Shown here piece by piece: positions 17,409 through 26,157 of a stretch of 64,000 bases of DNA (position 1 is the first letter of the stretch; every line of letters starts with the position of its first letter). Origin of the DNA: Nocardia sp. CY41. GTDB lineage: Bacteria; Actinomycetota; Actinomycetes; Mycobacteriales; Mycobacteriaceae. The notes under the pieces are model-generated. The model did no database searches. It was given only the letters and a program-made list of their open reading frames with translations, and was not told the origin of the DNA. The DNA is taken from the NCBI RefSeq assembly GCF_009829325.1, contig NZ_VUOS01000001.1, forward strand, positions 310,001-374,000. Reading direction: 5' to 3'. The translations under genes were made by a program, and so were the position numbers.

Positions 17409-17439
17409 ACCGAACCTCCTGCTAGCTGAACCGCATATC

Positions 17440-17461
17440 ACGGAATGACACATCATTCCGT
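17440..17461. promoter_or_regulatory. 22-bp palindrome, predicted TetR operator
   Basis: Arms acggaatga (17440-17448) and tcattccgt (17453-17461) with centre caca: 9 bp of perfect dyad symmetry. It lies in the 78 bases between the divergent monooxygenase and TetR start codons. Size and symmetry fit a TetR-family dimer site. Confidence 0.7.
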
Positions 17462-17486
17462 TTGTGATGACTGTATCATCGGGGAG

Positions 17487-18110
17487 GTGACGAAGCCATC
17501 CACGCGTGCCGAGCGACGGAAAGCCGAACTGCGCCAGGAGATCATCGACACCGCGTTCGCCTGTTTCGCGGAGAAGGGCTATCACGCCACCGGCATCGCC
17601 GATATCGCGGGACAGCTGGGCATCGGTCACGGGACCTTCTACCGCTACTTCAGCAACAAGCGCGACATCATCGACCACGTCATCGACGATCTGGCCGCGC
17701 GCATCATCGCCGCCCTCGGCACCGAGAACGCCCCGGACGCCGCCGCCACCCTCGACGAATACCGCGCCCAGATCGACCGCATCGGGGTGGCGCTCACCGA
17801 GATTCTGCTGGCCGACCGCCGGGTGGCGCAACTGCTGCTGTTCCACGCCACCGGCATCGACGACGAGCTCACCCAGCGGCTGTACGGACTGCTCGACACC
17901 GCCGACGCGCTGACCGCGGGCTACCTCGACCACGGCGTCGAACAGGGCTACCTGCGCGCCGACCTGGACACCTCGAACACCGCGCGCGCGGTGACCGGCA
18001 TGCTGATCGGAGGCATCGTCTACGCGCTGCGCGAACCGGACGAGGCCGCCATCACCGCTCTCAACGAGGCGATCCGCCGCCTGCTGGTGGACGGCGTCCG
18101 CAAGGACTGA
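17487..18110 (+). CDS. TetR-family transcriptional regulator
   Basis: The 207-residue protein has the TetR helix-turn-helix at about residues 10-60: FACFAEKGYHATGIADIAGQ, LGIGHGTFYRYFSNK. The C-terminal ligand domain ends with AVTGMLIGGIVYALRE. I chose the GTG at 17487: a TATCAT box at 17474-17479 would make it a leaderless start, and the alternative ATG at 17445 lies inside the palindrome. It probably represses the divergent monooxygenase gene and itself; the ligand is unknown. Confidence 0.85.
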   Translation: MTKPSTRAERRKAELRQEIIDTAFACFAEKGYHATGIADIAGQLGIGHGTFYRYFSNKRDIIDHVIDDLAARIIAALGTENAPDAAATLDEYRAQIDRIGVALTEILLADRRVAQLLLFHATGIDDELTQRLYGLLDTADALTAGYLDHGVEQGYLRADLDTSNTARAVTGMLIGGIVYALREPDEAAITALNEAIRRLLVDGVRKD

Positions 18111-18261
18111 GCAATTCGGCAATCCCCCTGACACCCGCACCGGCGCTAGGGTGAGGCGCACTGATCCGACGCTTTCGCCAGGGGGACGGCCCTTGTTCGC
18201 AAATGGCCAGGGAAACGCCAGAATTCCCTTCCGAGCGGCCCGACGCTCCGAGCCTGACAGA

Positions 18262-18825
18262 ATGTCGCCCGTGACTCCCGAGGACGTGCGCCGCACCCGT
18301 TTCGCGACCCCGACGCTCGGGTATCGCGGCTACCACGCGGACGAGGTGGACGCCTTTCTCGAACTCGTCGCCGCGGCCCTGGCCGGGCAGGGCGTGCTCG
18401 CCGCCGACGATCTACGGCACGTCAGCTTCGGTGCGCCGCGGCTCGGCCAACGCGGTTACCGCGCCGATCAGGTCGATGAATACCTCGACCAACTGCGCGT
18501 GGAATTGGAGTTCCGCCAGCGCGGCGTCCGGCCGGTGCCTGCCGCGAACGGCAACGGTCACGTCCTGCTGACACCGGACGACGTACTGCGCATGCGATTC
18601 AGCCCGGCTGCGGTGGGCAGGCGCGGGTACAACGAGGAAGAGGTCGGCGCGTTCCTCGATCTGGTCGCCGCGACCCTCGTGCACGGCGGACCGGGCAGTC
18701 TCACCCTCGCCGATGTCGAGGCCGTCCGGTTCACCGAGGCCCGCGTCGGCACTCGCGGGTATCAACGCGACGAGGTCGACGCCTTCCTCGATCTGGTGGC
18801 CGCCGCGCTGCGCCGACGCCACTGA
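18262..18825 (+). CDS. Protein of four tandem DivIVA-like modules
   Basis: The 187-residue protein is almost entirely made of four copies of a unit of about 37 residues, at 4-40, 46-82, 102-139 and 147-183. Each has the pattern tPeDVrrvrF-x5-lGxRGYxxdEVDaFLDlvaaaL, seen for example as LGYRGYHADEVDAFLELV and VGTRGYQRDEVDAFLDLV. This resembles the N-terminal membrane-targeting part of DivIVA/Wag31, but without the long coiled coil that normally follows. A Pro/Asn/Gly linker (88-100) separates the pairs. It might mark curved membrane or bind DivIVA; this is inference. Start ATG at 18262; the GTG at 18271 is an alternative. Confidence 0.8.
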   Translation: MSPVTPEDVRRTRFATPTLGYRGYHADEVDAFLELVAAALAGQGVLAADDLRHVSFGAPRLGQRGYRADQVDEYLDQLRVELEFRQRGVRPVPAANGNGHVLLTPDDVLRMRFSPAAVGRRGYNEEEVGAFLDLVAATLVHGGPGSLTLADVEAVRFTEARVGTRGYQRDEVDAFLDLVAAALRRRH

Positions 18826-18842
18826 CTGCCCGAGGCCACGTT

Positions 18843-19925
18843 TCACTCGAAGAGGTCGAGGGTGGGATGCGGCTCGCGCCCGCGCACTTCGATGGACCCG
18901 AACACCAGGTCCGGCGGCGGGACGAGACCGAGGTGCTCCCAGGCGGCGGCGGTGGCGACCCGGCCGCGCGGCGTGCGCGCGACCATGCCCGCGCGCACCA
19001 GGAACGGTTCACACACCTCTTCCACGGTCGCGGCCTCCTCCCCGACCGCCACGGCCAAGGTGGACACCCCCACCGGGCCGCCGCCGAAACTGCGGACCAG
19101 CGCGCCGAGAACCGCGCGGTCGAGGCGATCGAGGCCGAGCACGTCGACGTCGTAGACCTCGAGCGCGGCCTGCGCGATGGGGCGGGTGATCCGGCCGTCG
19201 GCACGGACCTCCGCGTAGTCGCGGACGCGGCGCAGCAAGCGGTTGGCGATGCGGGGGGTGCCGCGCGAACGGCCCGCGATCTCGGCCGCCGCGTCCTCCT
19301 CGATGGCGACGCCGAGGATCTGCGCCGACCGTTGCAGGATGCGCAGCAGCTCGCCGGGCTCGTAGAAATCCATGTGCCCGGTGAAACCGAACCGGTCGCG
19401 CAGCGGACCGGTCAGAGCTCCGGACCTCGTGGTGGCGCCGACCAGGGTGAACGGCGCGATGTCCAGCGGAATGGAGGTCGCGCCCGGCCCCTTGCCGACC
19501 ACCACGTCCACCCGGAAGTCCTCCATCGCCAGGTAGAGCATCTCCTCGGCGGGACGGGCCATCCGATGGATCTCGTCGATGAACAGCACGTCGCCCTCGA
19601 CCAGGTTGCTCAGCATGGCGGCGAGGTCACCGGCCCGCTCCAAGGCGGGACCGGAGGTGATCCGCAGCGCGGTGCCGAGCTCGGCGGCGATGATCATCGC
19701 CATGCTGGTCTTGCCCAGGCCCGGCGGGCCGGACAGCAGGACGTGGTCCGGTGTGCCGCCGCGTTGCTTGGCTCCGCGCAGCACCAGCGCGAGTTGTTCG
19801 CGCACTCGGGGCTGACCGATGAAGTCGTCCAGCGATTTCGGGCGCAGACTCGCCTCGATCTCGCCGTCGGACTTCAGATAGCTTGCGCTGACCTGGGATT
19901 CGGTGGGTTCCGCTTGGTGGTCCAT
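18843..19925 (-). CDS. ruvB: Holliday junction branch migration ATPase RuvB
   Basis: This hexameric AAA+ motor drives branch migration with RuvA. The 360-residue protein has Walker [16 protein letters not shown], Walker [11 protein letters not shown], sensor 1 LVGATTRSG, and the C-terminal winged helix ending in [15 protein letters not shown]. The ATG at 19925 follows the ruvA stop by six bases. Last gene of ruvC-ruvA-ruvB. Confidence 0.96.
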   Translation of the reverse strand: MDHQAEPTESQVSASYLKSDGEIEASLRPKSLDDFIGQPRVREQLALVLRGAKQRGGTPDHVLLSGPPGLGKTSMAMIIAAELGTALRITSGPALERAGDLAAMLSNLVEGDVLFIDEIHRMARPAEEMLYLAMEDFRVDVVVGKGPGATSIPLDIAPFTLVGATTRSGALTGPLRDRFGFTGHMDFYEPGELLRILQRSAQILGVAIEEDAAAEIAGRSRGTPRIANRLLRRVRDYAEVRADGRITRPIAQAALEVYDVDVLGLDRLDRAVLGALVRSFGGGPVGVSTLAVAVGEEAATVEEVCEPFLVRAGMVARTPRGRVATAAAWEHLGLVPPPDLVFGSIEVRGREPHPTLDLFE

Positions 19926-19931
19926 TTCGCC

Positions 19932-20537
19932 TTACCGGTTCTTGCCGAGCAACGCGAGCGCGGCCCGCAGGGCGGCCGAGGTGTCGGCGGCGGGCTGGTC
20001 GGCCAGCACCGCGTCGACCGCCTGCTCGGCCTGTCTGGCGGCGAAACCGAGGCCGACGAGCGCCTCGGCCACCTGCTCACGCACCGGCGTGGCCACCGCG
20101 ACAGCCGTCGATCCGGGCGCACCGGAGGGCACGGGAACGAGATTCACCTTGTCGCGCAGTTCCACCACCATGCGCTCGGCGCCACGCTTGCCGATGCCGG
20201 GGACCCGGGTCAATGCCGCCACATTGCTTTCGGCCAGTGCTTTGCGCAGCGCTTCGGGCTCGAGTACGGCCAGCACCGCCATGGCGAGGCGGGGTCCGAC
20301 GCCGGAAACCGTTTGCAACAGGCCGAACAGGTCGCGGGCCTCGGTGTCGGCGAACCCGTAGAGGGTCATCGAGTCCTCGCGGACGATCATCGCGGTGTAG
20401 AGCCGGGTTTCCTCGCCGCGAGTGAGGCCGGCCAGGGTGGACGGGGTGGCGTTGAGCCGGTAGCCGACGCCGGCCGCCTCGATCACCACGTGGTCGAGGG
20501 CGATCTCCAGCACTTCACCGCGTACCGACGCGATCAC
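19932..20537 (-). CDS. ruvA: Holliday junction-binding protein RuvA
   Basis: The tetrameric protein clamps the four-way junction and loads RuvB. The 201-residue sequence has the N-terminal OB-fold ([20 protein letters not shown]), two helix-hairpin-helix motifs ([36 protein letters not shown]) and a C-terminal RuvB-binding domain. The start is the GTG at 20537, which overlaps the ruvC stop as GTGA. Confidence 0.95.
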   Translation of the reverse strand: MIASVRGEVLEIALDHVVIEAAGVGYRLNATPSTLAGLTRGEETRLYTAMIVREDSMTLYGFADTEARDLFGLLQTVSGVGPRLAMAVLAVLEPEALRKALAESNVAALTRVPGIGKRGAERMVVELRDKVNLVPVPSGAPGSTAVAVATPVREQVAEALVGLGFAARQAEQAVDAVLADQPAADTSAALRAALALLGKNR

Positions 20538-21103
20538 CCGTGCACCGCCTTCCGTTGTTCGGCCAGCCGTTCGATGTACCGGCGCTGCGCCGCGGCCGCC
20601 TTTGCCTCCGCCGCCGCCATCCGCTCCAGCAGCGGCGCCCGCCAACAATGGCAGATCGCCAGCGCCAGCGCATCCGCCGCATCCGCCGGTTTCGGCGCGG
20701 CGGGCAGCCCGAGGATCCGGGTGACCATGGCGGTGACCTGCTTCTTGTCCGCGCTGCCGTTGCCGGTGACCGCGGCCTTCACCTCGCTGGGTGTGTGAAA
20801 CGCGACCGGGATCCCCCGGCGCGCGGCGGCCAGCGCGATCACTCCACCCGCCTGCGCGGTGCCCATGGCGGTACGGACATTGTGCTGGGCGAAAACGCGT
20901 TCGATGGCGACCGCCCCCGGCTTGTGGGCGTCCATCCAGCGTTCGGCGGCATCGGCGACCGCCAAGAGGCGGTGCGCGAGTTCCATGTCACCGGGCGTGC
21001 GGACCACGTCGACGTCCACGGCGGTGACCTTCCGCCCCGACCCGCCGTCGACGATACTGAGGCCGCATCGGGTGAGTCCGGGGTCGACGCCCATCACCCG
21101 CAC
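20534..21103 (-). CDS. ruvC: Crossover junction endodeoxyribonuclease RuvC
   Basis: RuvC resolves Holliday junctions by paired nicking. The 189-residue protein has the RNase H-like fold with acidic active-site residues in [21 protein letters not shown] and [14 protein letters not shown]. The GTG at 21103 (reading VRVMGVDPG) has gagagggg upstream and matches the N-terminus of mycobacterial RuvC. First gene of the operon; ruvA follows with a 4-base overlap. Confidence 0.95.
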   Translation of the reverse strand: MRVMGVDPGLTRCGLSIVDGGSGRKVTAVDVDVVRTPGDMELAHRLLAVADAAERWMDAHKPGAVAIERVFAQHNVRTAMGTAQAGGVIALAAARRGIPVAFHTPSEVKAAVTGNGSADKKQVTAMVTRILGLPAAPKPADAADALALAICHCWRAPLLERMAAAEAKAAAAQRRYIERLAEQRKAVHG

Positions 21104-21185
21104 GACAACCCCTCTCGCAGACGCGAACAACTGTTCGAGAGTGTAGCGGAGGCTGCGTCTTTCGCCGCCCAGCGACACGGCCCGG

Positions 21186-21638
21186 CTATCCGCCGAGCGC
21201 TGTCGCTTCCCGCACCACGCCCGGCAGGCCCAGCAATTCGGGACGGCTCGCGCGTGCCGCCCATTGCCGCGCGGGATCGGCGACCAGGCGGCGCGCCGCG
21301 AGATCGAGCAGGCCGCCGACATTGGTCACCGTCGCGGCCACCACGCCGTCGGCGCGGGTCAGGACATGCTCGGTCCGATACGTCTTGCCCGCACCCCACT
21401 CCCACACACAGGACACCTCCACGGTGTCGCCCCCGCGGAGTTCGCGCTGGAAGCGCAGCACGGTCTCCAGATTGACCGGTCCCAGGCCGGACGCGATCAA
21501 CTCCTCGACCGAGACGCCCGCGGCCTGAACGCAAGCGAAGCGCGCGTGGTCGGCGAATTGGTGATAGGCCGCGCCGGTGACATGCAATTGCGGATCGAGG
21601 TCGGACACGCGGACCTCGATGCGGGTAGTGAACGACAC
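21186..21638 (-). CDS. Hotdog-fold acyl-CoA thioesterase (4HBT type)
   Basis: The protein of about 150 residues opens with the 4HBT pattern [20 protein letters not shown], followed by [20 protein letters not shown], where the usual catalytic Asp is present (SDLD). It should hydrolyse an acyl-CoA thioester; the substrate is unknown. Start codon uncertain: GTG at 21638 is chosen as closest to the conserved first strand; GTG at 21647 is an alternative. It lies just downstream of no other gene on its strand and is likely transcribed alone. Confidence 0.75.
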   Translation of the reverse strand: MSFTTRIEVRVSDLDPQLHVTGAAYHQFADHARFACVQAAGVSVEELIASGLGPVNLETVLRFQRELRGGDTVEVSCVWEWGAGKTYRTEHVLTRADGVVAATVTNVGGLLDLAARRLVADPARQWAARASRPELLGLPGVVREATALGG

Positions 21639-21827
21639 CCGCCGCACTATGCCAGTGGCCACCGACAAACTCGGCGCTCCGAATGAACTACAAGCTGACA
21701 CCGTACGGATCCCGCCCGGCTACTCGCAGCACAACGGCGAACAATCGATCACCCCTCGGCAGGCGGCCCCGCACCTCAGCACCGGCGACACGAACGGGCG
21801 GGTGCGCGAAGAGAGGCGCATTCGGCC

Positions 21828-22343
21828 TCAAAGCCCGGATACCTGCCTCGTGAACACATCGTGAGCACGTTGGTCGAACAAGACGAAGCGTGCTTCGGTC
21901 ACCGCCGTAGGAGTCGCGCGAACCGTGTCCACCGCGATCCGGGCCCCGTCCTCCATCGGCCAGCCGAAGATGCCGGTGGAGATCGCGGGAAACGCGACCG
22001 TCCGCGCCCCCAATTCGTCCGCGACGCGCAGCGATTCTCGATAGCACGAGGACAGCAGAGCCGAGCGGTCCTCCGTGGCCGACCACACGGGGCCGACCGT
22101 GTGGATCACCCAGCGCGCGGGCAGTCGACCGGCCGTGGTGGCGACCGCGGCCCCGGTCGGCAGACCCGAGCCGTAGTGGGACGCTCGCAGCCTGCGGCAT
22201 TCCGCGAGGATTTCCGAGCCACCGCGCCGGTGGATCGCGCCGTCGACTCCCCCGCCGCCGAGCAGCGACGAATTGGCCGCGTTCACCACCGCGTCGACCT
22301 CCTGCTCGGTGATGTCGCCGCGTACCAGCACCAGTTCGACCAT
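21828..22343 (-). CDS. Macro domain protein, ADP-ribose deacetylase/hydrolase type
   Basis: The 171-residue protein is a single macro domain of the MacroD class. It has the binding residues in VVNAANSSLLGGGGVDGAIH near the N-terminus and the second loop FPAISTGIFGWPMEDGA. These enzymes remove ADP-ribose from protein side chains or hydrolyse O-acetyl-ADP-ribose. The start is the ATG at 22343. It diverges from a broken esterase gene and shows no operon partner. Confidence 0.88.
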   Translation of the reverse strand: MVELVLVRGDITEQEVDAVVNAANSSLLGGGGVDGAIHRRGGSEILAECRRLRASHYGSGLPTGAAVATTAGRLPARWVIHTVGPVWSATEDRSALLSSCYRESLRVADELGARTVAFPAISTGIFGWPMEDGARIAVDTVRATPTAVTEARFVLFDQRAHDVFTRQVSGL

Positions 22344-22500
22344 GCTCGCATTCTGCCTCGCACACCGTCGACGGATCACATCCCGCGGCCGGACGCCCAG
22401 GATCGCTGCAGCCGATTCCCAGCCTGCCTCGAGGAATGTCCTCGACAATGCCGGACGTGCCAGTACTCGCCGCTCCTCCGACTCCGGCGCCACCGCGGAT

Positions 22501-23349
22501 AGCTCCGGCGAGTCCGGCGCTGCACCATACGTCTACCTCCCGCCCGCGTGGTTCGCCGGGCCGAACACGCCCGCCCTGCCGGTGGTGATGATGATCGGCG
22601 GCGAGTTCAACACTCCGGCGGATCGGATCCGCAGCGGCCGGATCATGCCGACGCTGGACGGTTTCACCGAGGCGAACGGCGGCCTCGCCCCGATCCTGGT
22701 CTTCGTCGACTCCAGCGGCAGTTTCAACATCGACACCGAATGCGTCGACGGGCCGCGCGGCAACGCCGCCGCGCACCTGACCGGGGACGTGCCCGCCTAC
22801 GTCGAAGCGAAGTTCGGCGCCTCCGCAGATCCGGCGTGCTGGGCGGTGGTGGGCTGGTCCATGGGCGGCACCTGCGCGGTGGATCTGGCGGTGCGGCACT
22901 CGGAACTGCTGCACACGTTCGTCGACATCGCCGGCGATCTCGGCCCGTCCTCCGGTACCGAGGAGCAGAGCATGCGCGTCTTTTCGGCGGCGACGCCGAA
23001 GCGTGGGCCGCGTTCGACCCGCTGACCGTCATGGCTCGGCACGGTCCCTACAGCGGCGTCGCGGGCCTGTTCGACGACTTGTTTCCCGCGCAGCGATCCG
23101 GCGGCGCGAACCGGACAGCTCCGGCGCCCGACGACGACCACGCGGGCCTCGGCGGTCGTGACGACGTGCCCGACACCGGTTGGGGTCGACGCCGCCGGCG
23201 AACTCTGCGCCGCGGGACGCGCGGTCGGCATCGAGTGCACCGTCCACACCACCGAGAGCGGCCACACCTGGCAATTCGCGTCGGCCGCGTTCGTCGCGTC
23301 CCTGCCGTGGATCGTCGGCCGCGTGGGTTTGCCCGTTCCGGCCGACTGA
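22501..23349 (+). pseudogene. Frameshifted esterase (alpha/beta hydrolase, esterase D / mycolyltransferase-like)
   Basis: Continuous homology runs through two reading frames. The first frame reads PYVYLPPAWFAGPNTPALP, VVMMIGGEFN and the nucleophile elbow VVGWSMGGT. At the T-run near 22981 the coding sequence shifts (FGGDAEAWAAFDPLTVMARHG), and near 23085-23110 it returns to the first frame, ending in ESGHTWQFASAAFVASLPW with the catalytic His. One missing T at the T-run would explain the first shift. No plausible start codon or signal sequence precedes residue 1 of the homology, so the 5' end also looks lost. Sequencing error is possible for the shifts but would not restore the N-terminus. 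Confidence 0.7.
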
Positions 23350-23365
23350 CTCGCCGATTGCGGGT

Positions 23366-24340
23366 TCAGCTCGCCGCCACGGCGGCTCGCGCGCGGAAGG
23401 TGCGCCGATAGGCCTGCGGTGACACGCCGATCGCCTCGGTCAGATGCTGGCGCAGCGAGGTGCCGGTGGCGAAGCCGACCTCGCCCGCGATCCGATCGAC
23501 GGTCAGGTCGGTGGTTTCGAGCAGGTGCCTGGCACGGAAGACGCGCTGCTGGATCAACCAGCGGCCCGGGCTCATGCCCACCTCGTCGCGGAAGCGGCGG
23601 GCGAAGGTGCGCTTGCTCATCCGGGCCCGCACCGCCAATTCGTCGACGGTCAGCGGCTGGTGCAGGTTCTCCAGCGCCCACTGCCTGGCCGCGGCGGTCC
23701 CCGCCGAGGTGACGGGTGGCACCGGCTGCTCGATGTACTGCGCCTGCCCCCCGTCGCGCCACGGCGGGACCACGCAGCGGCGTGCGACCGCGTTCGCCAC
23801 GGCACTGCCGTGATCGCGCCGCACCAGGTGCAGGCACACGTCGAGCCCTGCTGCCGCGCCCGCCGAGGTGAGGACGTTCCCGTCGTCCACGTAGAGCACG
23901 TCGGGGTCGAGGAGCACGCGCGGGAAGGTGCGCCGGAACAGACCGGCCTGGTTCCAGTGGGTGGTGGCCGGGCGGCCGTCGAGCAGTCCAGCGGCCGCGG
24001 CCACGAAGGCGCCGGTGCAGATGGCGACGATCCTGGCCTCCGGCCGGATCTGCGCGAACGCGTCGAGCACCGGTTGCGGCAATGTCCCGGTGAGAGCGGT
24101 GCTGATATCGCACGCAGGCAGCACGACTGTGTCGGCGCTGCGCAGAGCCCCGCTGTCGTGTGCCACCGCGATGTCGAAATCGGCGGCGCTGCGCACCGGA
24201 CGCCCGTCGACCGAGCAGGTGATCACGTCGTATCTGCCCGCGGCGCTGCCGAACACCCGATTCGGGATGCCGAGTTCGAAGGGGTAGACCCCGTCCAATG
24301 CCAGCACCACCACACGATGGGGTGCAGTCGAGTCCACCAT
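23366..24340 (-). CDS. GlxA-type AraC-family transcriptional regulator (DJ-1/PfpI domain plus AraC HTH)
   Basis: The 324-residue protein starts at the ATG at 24340. Residues 8-180 form a DJ-1/PfpI-like domain, with the nucleophile-position Cys in AICTGAFVAAAAGLLDG and THWNQAGLF. Residues about 220-315 form the AraC DNA-binding domain (DELAVRARMSKRTFARRFRD, VGMSPGRWL, VGFATGTSLRQHL). Proteins of this type are local activators or repressors. The divergent NADPH-type oxidoreductase is the likely target; an inverted repeat covers the regulator's start codon. Confidence 0.88.
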   Translation of the reverse strand: MVDSTAPHRVVVLALDGVYPFELGIPNRVFGSAAGRYDVITCSVDGRPVRSAADFDIAVAHDSGALRSADTVVLPACDISTALTGTLPQPVLDAFAQIRPEARIVAICTGAFVAAAAGLLDGRPATTHWNQAGLFRRTFPRVLLDPDVLYVDDGNVLTSAGAAAGLDVCLHLVRRDHGSAVANAVARRCVVPPWRDGGQAQYIEQPVPPVTSAGTAAARQWALENLHQPLTVDELAVRARMSKRTFARRFRDEVGMSPGRWLIQQRVFRARHLLETTDLTVDRIAGEVGFATGTSLRQHLTEAIGVSPQAYRRTFRARAAVAAS

Positions 24341-24375
24341 GGCACGATCATATCGAAGAATGGCAATCGTGCCAT
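24339..24375. promoter_or_regulatory. Inverted repeat in the GlxA-type regulator / oxidoreductase divergent promoter
   Basis: Outer arms atggcacgat (24339-24348) and atcgtgccat (24366-24375) are perfect 10-bp complements with a 17-base centre. The right arm also belongs to a smaller palindrome, tggca-atcg-tgcca (24361-24374). The left arm overlaps the regulator's start codon. It probably binds the regulator; this is positional inference. Confidence 0.55.
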
Positions 24376-24410
24376 TTCCTGTCGCGCCCGCGCCCGGCAG
24401 GCTGACAGCC

Positions 24411-25373
24411 GTGACCGATATCGACAGCACCGCGACCATGCGCGCGATCAGCCAGCAGACCCTCGGCGGACCCGAGGTACTCACCGAAGTGACGCTCCCG
24501 CAACCGGTTCCGGGCCCCGGCCAGATCCTGGTCCGGGTCCGCGCCGCAGGCCTCAATCCGACCGATTGGCGCCACCGCGCCACCACGGGACTGTTCCTGC
24601 CCGAGCCGCCGTTCGTCCTCGGCTGGGACGTCTCCGGTGAAGTCGCGGCCACCGGCATCGGCGTCACCCTCTTCCGCCCCGGCGACGAGGTGTTCGGCAT
24701 GCTCCCGTATCCGCACGGTCACGGCTCCTGCGCCGAGTACGTCGCGGGCCCGGCCCGCGCCTTCGCCCGCAAACCGGCCGGCCTGGACCACACCCAGGCG
24801 GCGGCGATCCCGCTCGCCGCGCTCACCGCCTGGCAGGCGCTCGTCGATACCGCGCGTCTGGAAGCGGGCGAACGCGTGCTGATCCACGCGGCCGCGGGCG
24901 GCGTCGGCCACTTCGCGGTGCAGATCGCCAAAGCGCGCGGGGCCTACGTCATCGCCACGGCCGGCGCACCCAATCACGCGTTCCTGCGCGAGATCGGCGC
25001 CGACGAGGTGATCGACTACCGCACGACCGATGTGGCCGAGGCGGTCCACGACGTCGACGTGGTACTGGACTCGATCGACGACGACCACAGCATCCGGTCA
25101 CTGCGCACCCTGCGCCCCGGCGGACTGCTGGTGACACTGCGGGCGTTCGGCGCGGCCGACCTCGCGCGCGAGGCGGAGGCACTGGGCGTCCGCGCGATCC
25201 GGCTACTGGTGGAACACGACCACGCCGGCATGCTCGCCCTCGCCGGACTGGTCGAATCCGGGGCGCTGCGTCCGGCGATCGCGGGAGTGTTCCCGCTGTC
25301 GCGGGCGGCCGAAGCGCACACACTGGGCGACACCGGGCGAACCGTCGGCAAATTGGTACTCACCGTGCCCTGA
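24411..25373 (+). CDS. Medium-chain NADP-dependent oxidoreductase, quinone reductase type
   Basis: The 320-residue protein has the GroES-like N-terminal half (VRVRAAGLNPTDWRHRATTG, PFVLGWDVSGEVAATG) and a Rossmann half with the NADPH-binding AAAGGVGHFAVQIAKARG. It lacks the zinc ligands of alcohol dehydrogenases, so quinone or enoyl reduction is more likely. The start is the GTG at 24411, with ggcagg upstream; the ATG at 24438 is an alternative. Divergent from, and likely controlled by, the GlxA-type regulator. Confidence 0.85.
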   Translation: MTDIDSTATMRAISQQTLGGPEVLTEVTLPQPVPGPGQILVRVRAAGLNPTDWRHRATTGLFLPEPPFVLGWDVSGEVAATGIGVTLFRPGDEVFGMLPYPHGHGSCAEYVAGPARAFARKPAGLDHTQAAAIPLAALTAWQALVDTARLEAGERVLIHAAAGGVGHFAVQIAKARGAYVIATAGAPNHAFLREIGADEVIDYRTTDVAEAVHDVDVVLDSIDDDHSIRSLRTLRPGGLLVTLRAFGAADLAREAEALGVRAIRLLVEHDHAGMLALAGLVESGALRPAIAGVFPLSRAAEAHTLGDTGRTVGKLVLTVP

Positions 25374-25415
25374 AATGTGCCACGATCAGGCCGTTCGCGC
25401 TTCTACCATCCGAGG

Positions 25416-25622
25416 ATGAGCATTGGTGCAAAAGCTGTCCTCGAAGGCGGGCCGCAAGATCTGCCCGCGCGCATCGTCCCGATCACCCCGCCCGGAGTGG
25501 AACTGAAGGTGCCGTACCGCGGCGGATACGAGCACTTCAAGGTCACCCAGCGGGAACAGGACACTCCGGAGGGGCGGCTGCGCGTGTACGAATGGTGCGA
25601 TCGCACGAAGATCGCGGAGTGA
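25416..25622 (+). CDS. Small DUF5988-like protein
   Basis: The 68-residue protein starts at the ATG at 25416. The pattern KAVLEGGPQDLPARIVPI, then VKVPYRGGYEHFKVTQRE and a terminal YEWCDRTKIAE, fits the small actinobacterial DUF5988 family as I remember it. The role is unknown. The ribosome site is weak (gagg only one base before the ATG), so the oxidoreductase upstream may drive it through coupling. Confidence 0.65.
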   Translation: MSIGAKAVLEGGPQDLPARIVPITPPGVELKVPYRGGYEHFKVTQREQDTPEGRLRVYEWCDRTKIAE

Positions 25623-25695
25623 GCCGGCCTCACCTGCTCGGGGGCGGTAACCCGCCCCCGGTCGCGCAATTCTGACCGAATTCGACTCGCCATCT

Positions 25696-25731
25696 CGACA
25701 AAAGCGTAACCAACTGGTTACGCTTTTGTCG
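25696..25731. promoter_or_regulatory. 36-bp near-perfect palindrome abutting the ArsR start codon
   Basis: Arms cgacaaaagcgtaacca (25696-25712) and its exact complement (25715-25731) flank the 2-base centre ac. The last base is the G of the GTG start codon. The inner ggttac/gtaacc core fits ArsR-family operators. Such placement means a bound repressor would block initiation directly, and implies a leaderless or nearly leaderless mRNA. Confidence 0.75.
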
Positions 25732-26087
25732 TGGACGAGGTAGCCGGCGCGATCGCCGATCCGGTGCGCCGGGAGATCATGGAATTACTGATCGGCACCC
25801 GGCGCACCGCCGGGGAGATCGCCGGGCACTTCGCGATCAGCCGCCCCGCCGTGAGCCGGCATCTGCGGGTTCTGCGCGAAAGCGGGCTCGTCCGCGACGA
25901 ACTCGTCGGCAGGGAACGCTTCTACGTGCTCGACACCGGCCCGCTCGCGGCGCTCACCGAGTGGCTCGCGCGATTCCAGCAACCGGCCACCTGGGCACAC
26001 CACCTCGACGCACTCGAAACCGAGGTGTACCGGACCAGACGCGAGCGCCGTTCCGGCGGCCAGGACACGATCCAGAGCACCGCCTGA
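25731..26087 (+). CDS. ArsR-family winged-helix regulator
   Basis: The 118-residue protein has the compact ArsR fold: AIADPVRREIMELLIG, GEIAGHFAISRPAVSRHLRVL (recognition helix) and the wing LVRDELVGRERFYVLD. It lacks the CxCxxC metal-binding site of metal sensors. It belongs to the subgroup paired with SRPBCC (AHSA1-like) proteins, and such a gene follows at 26158. GTG at 25731 is the only start compatible with the fold; the 36-bp palindrome runs into it. Autorepression is inferred. Confidence 0.88.
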   Translation: MDEVAGAIADPVRREIMELLIGTRRTAGEIAGHFAISRPAVSRHLRVLRESGLVRDELVGRERFYVLDTGPLAALTEWLARFQQPATWAHHLDALETEVYRTRRERRSGGQDTIQSTA

Positions 26088-26157
26088 GCGGTGCGGACCG
26101 GAGGCGGTTCCCGAGCGTCACCGCGCAGAGCTCCGCTCCCAGGAGATAGGACAACCC

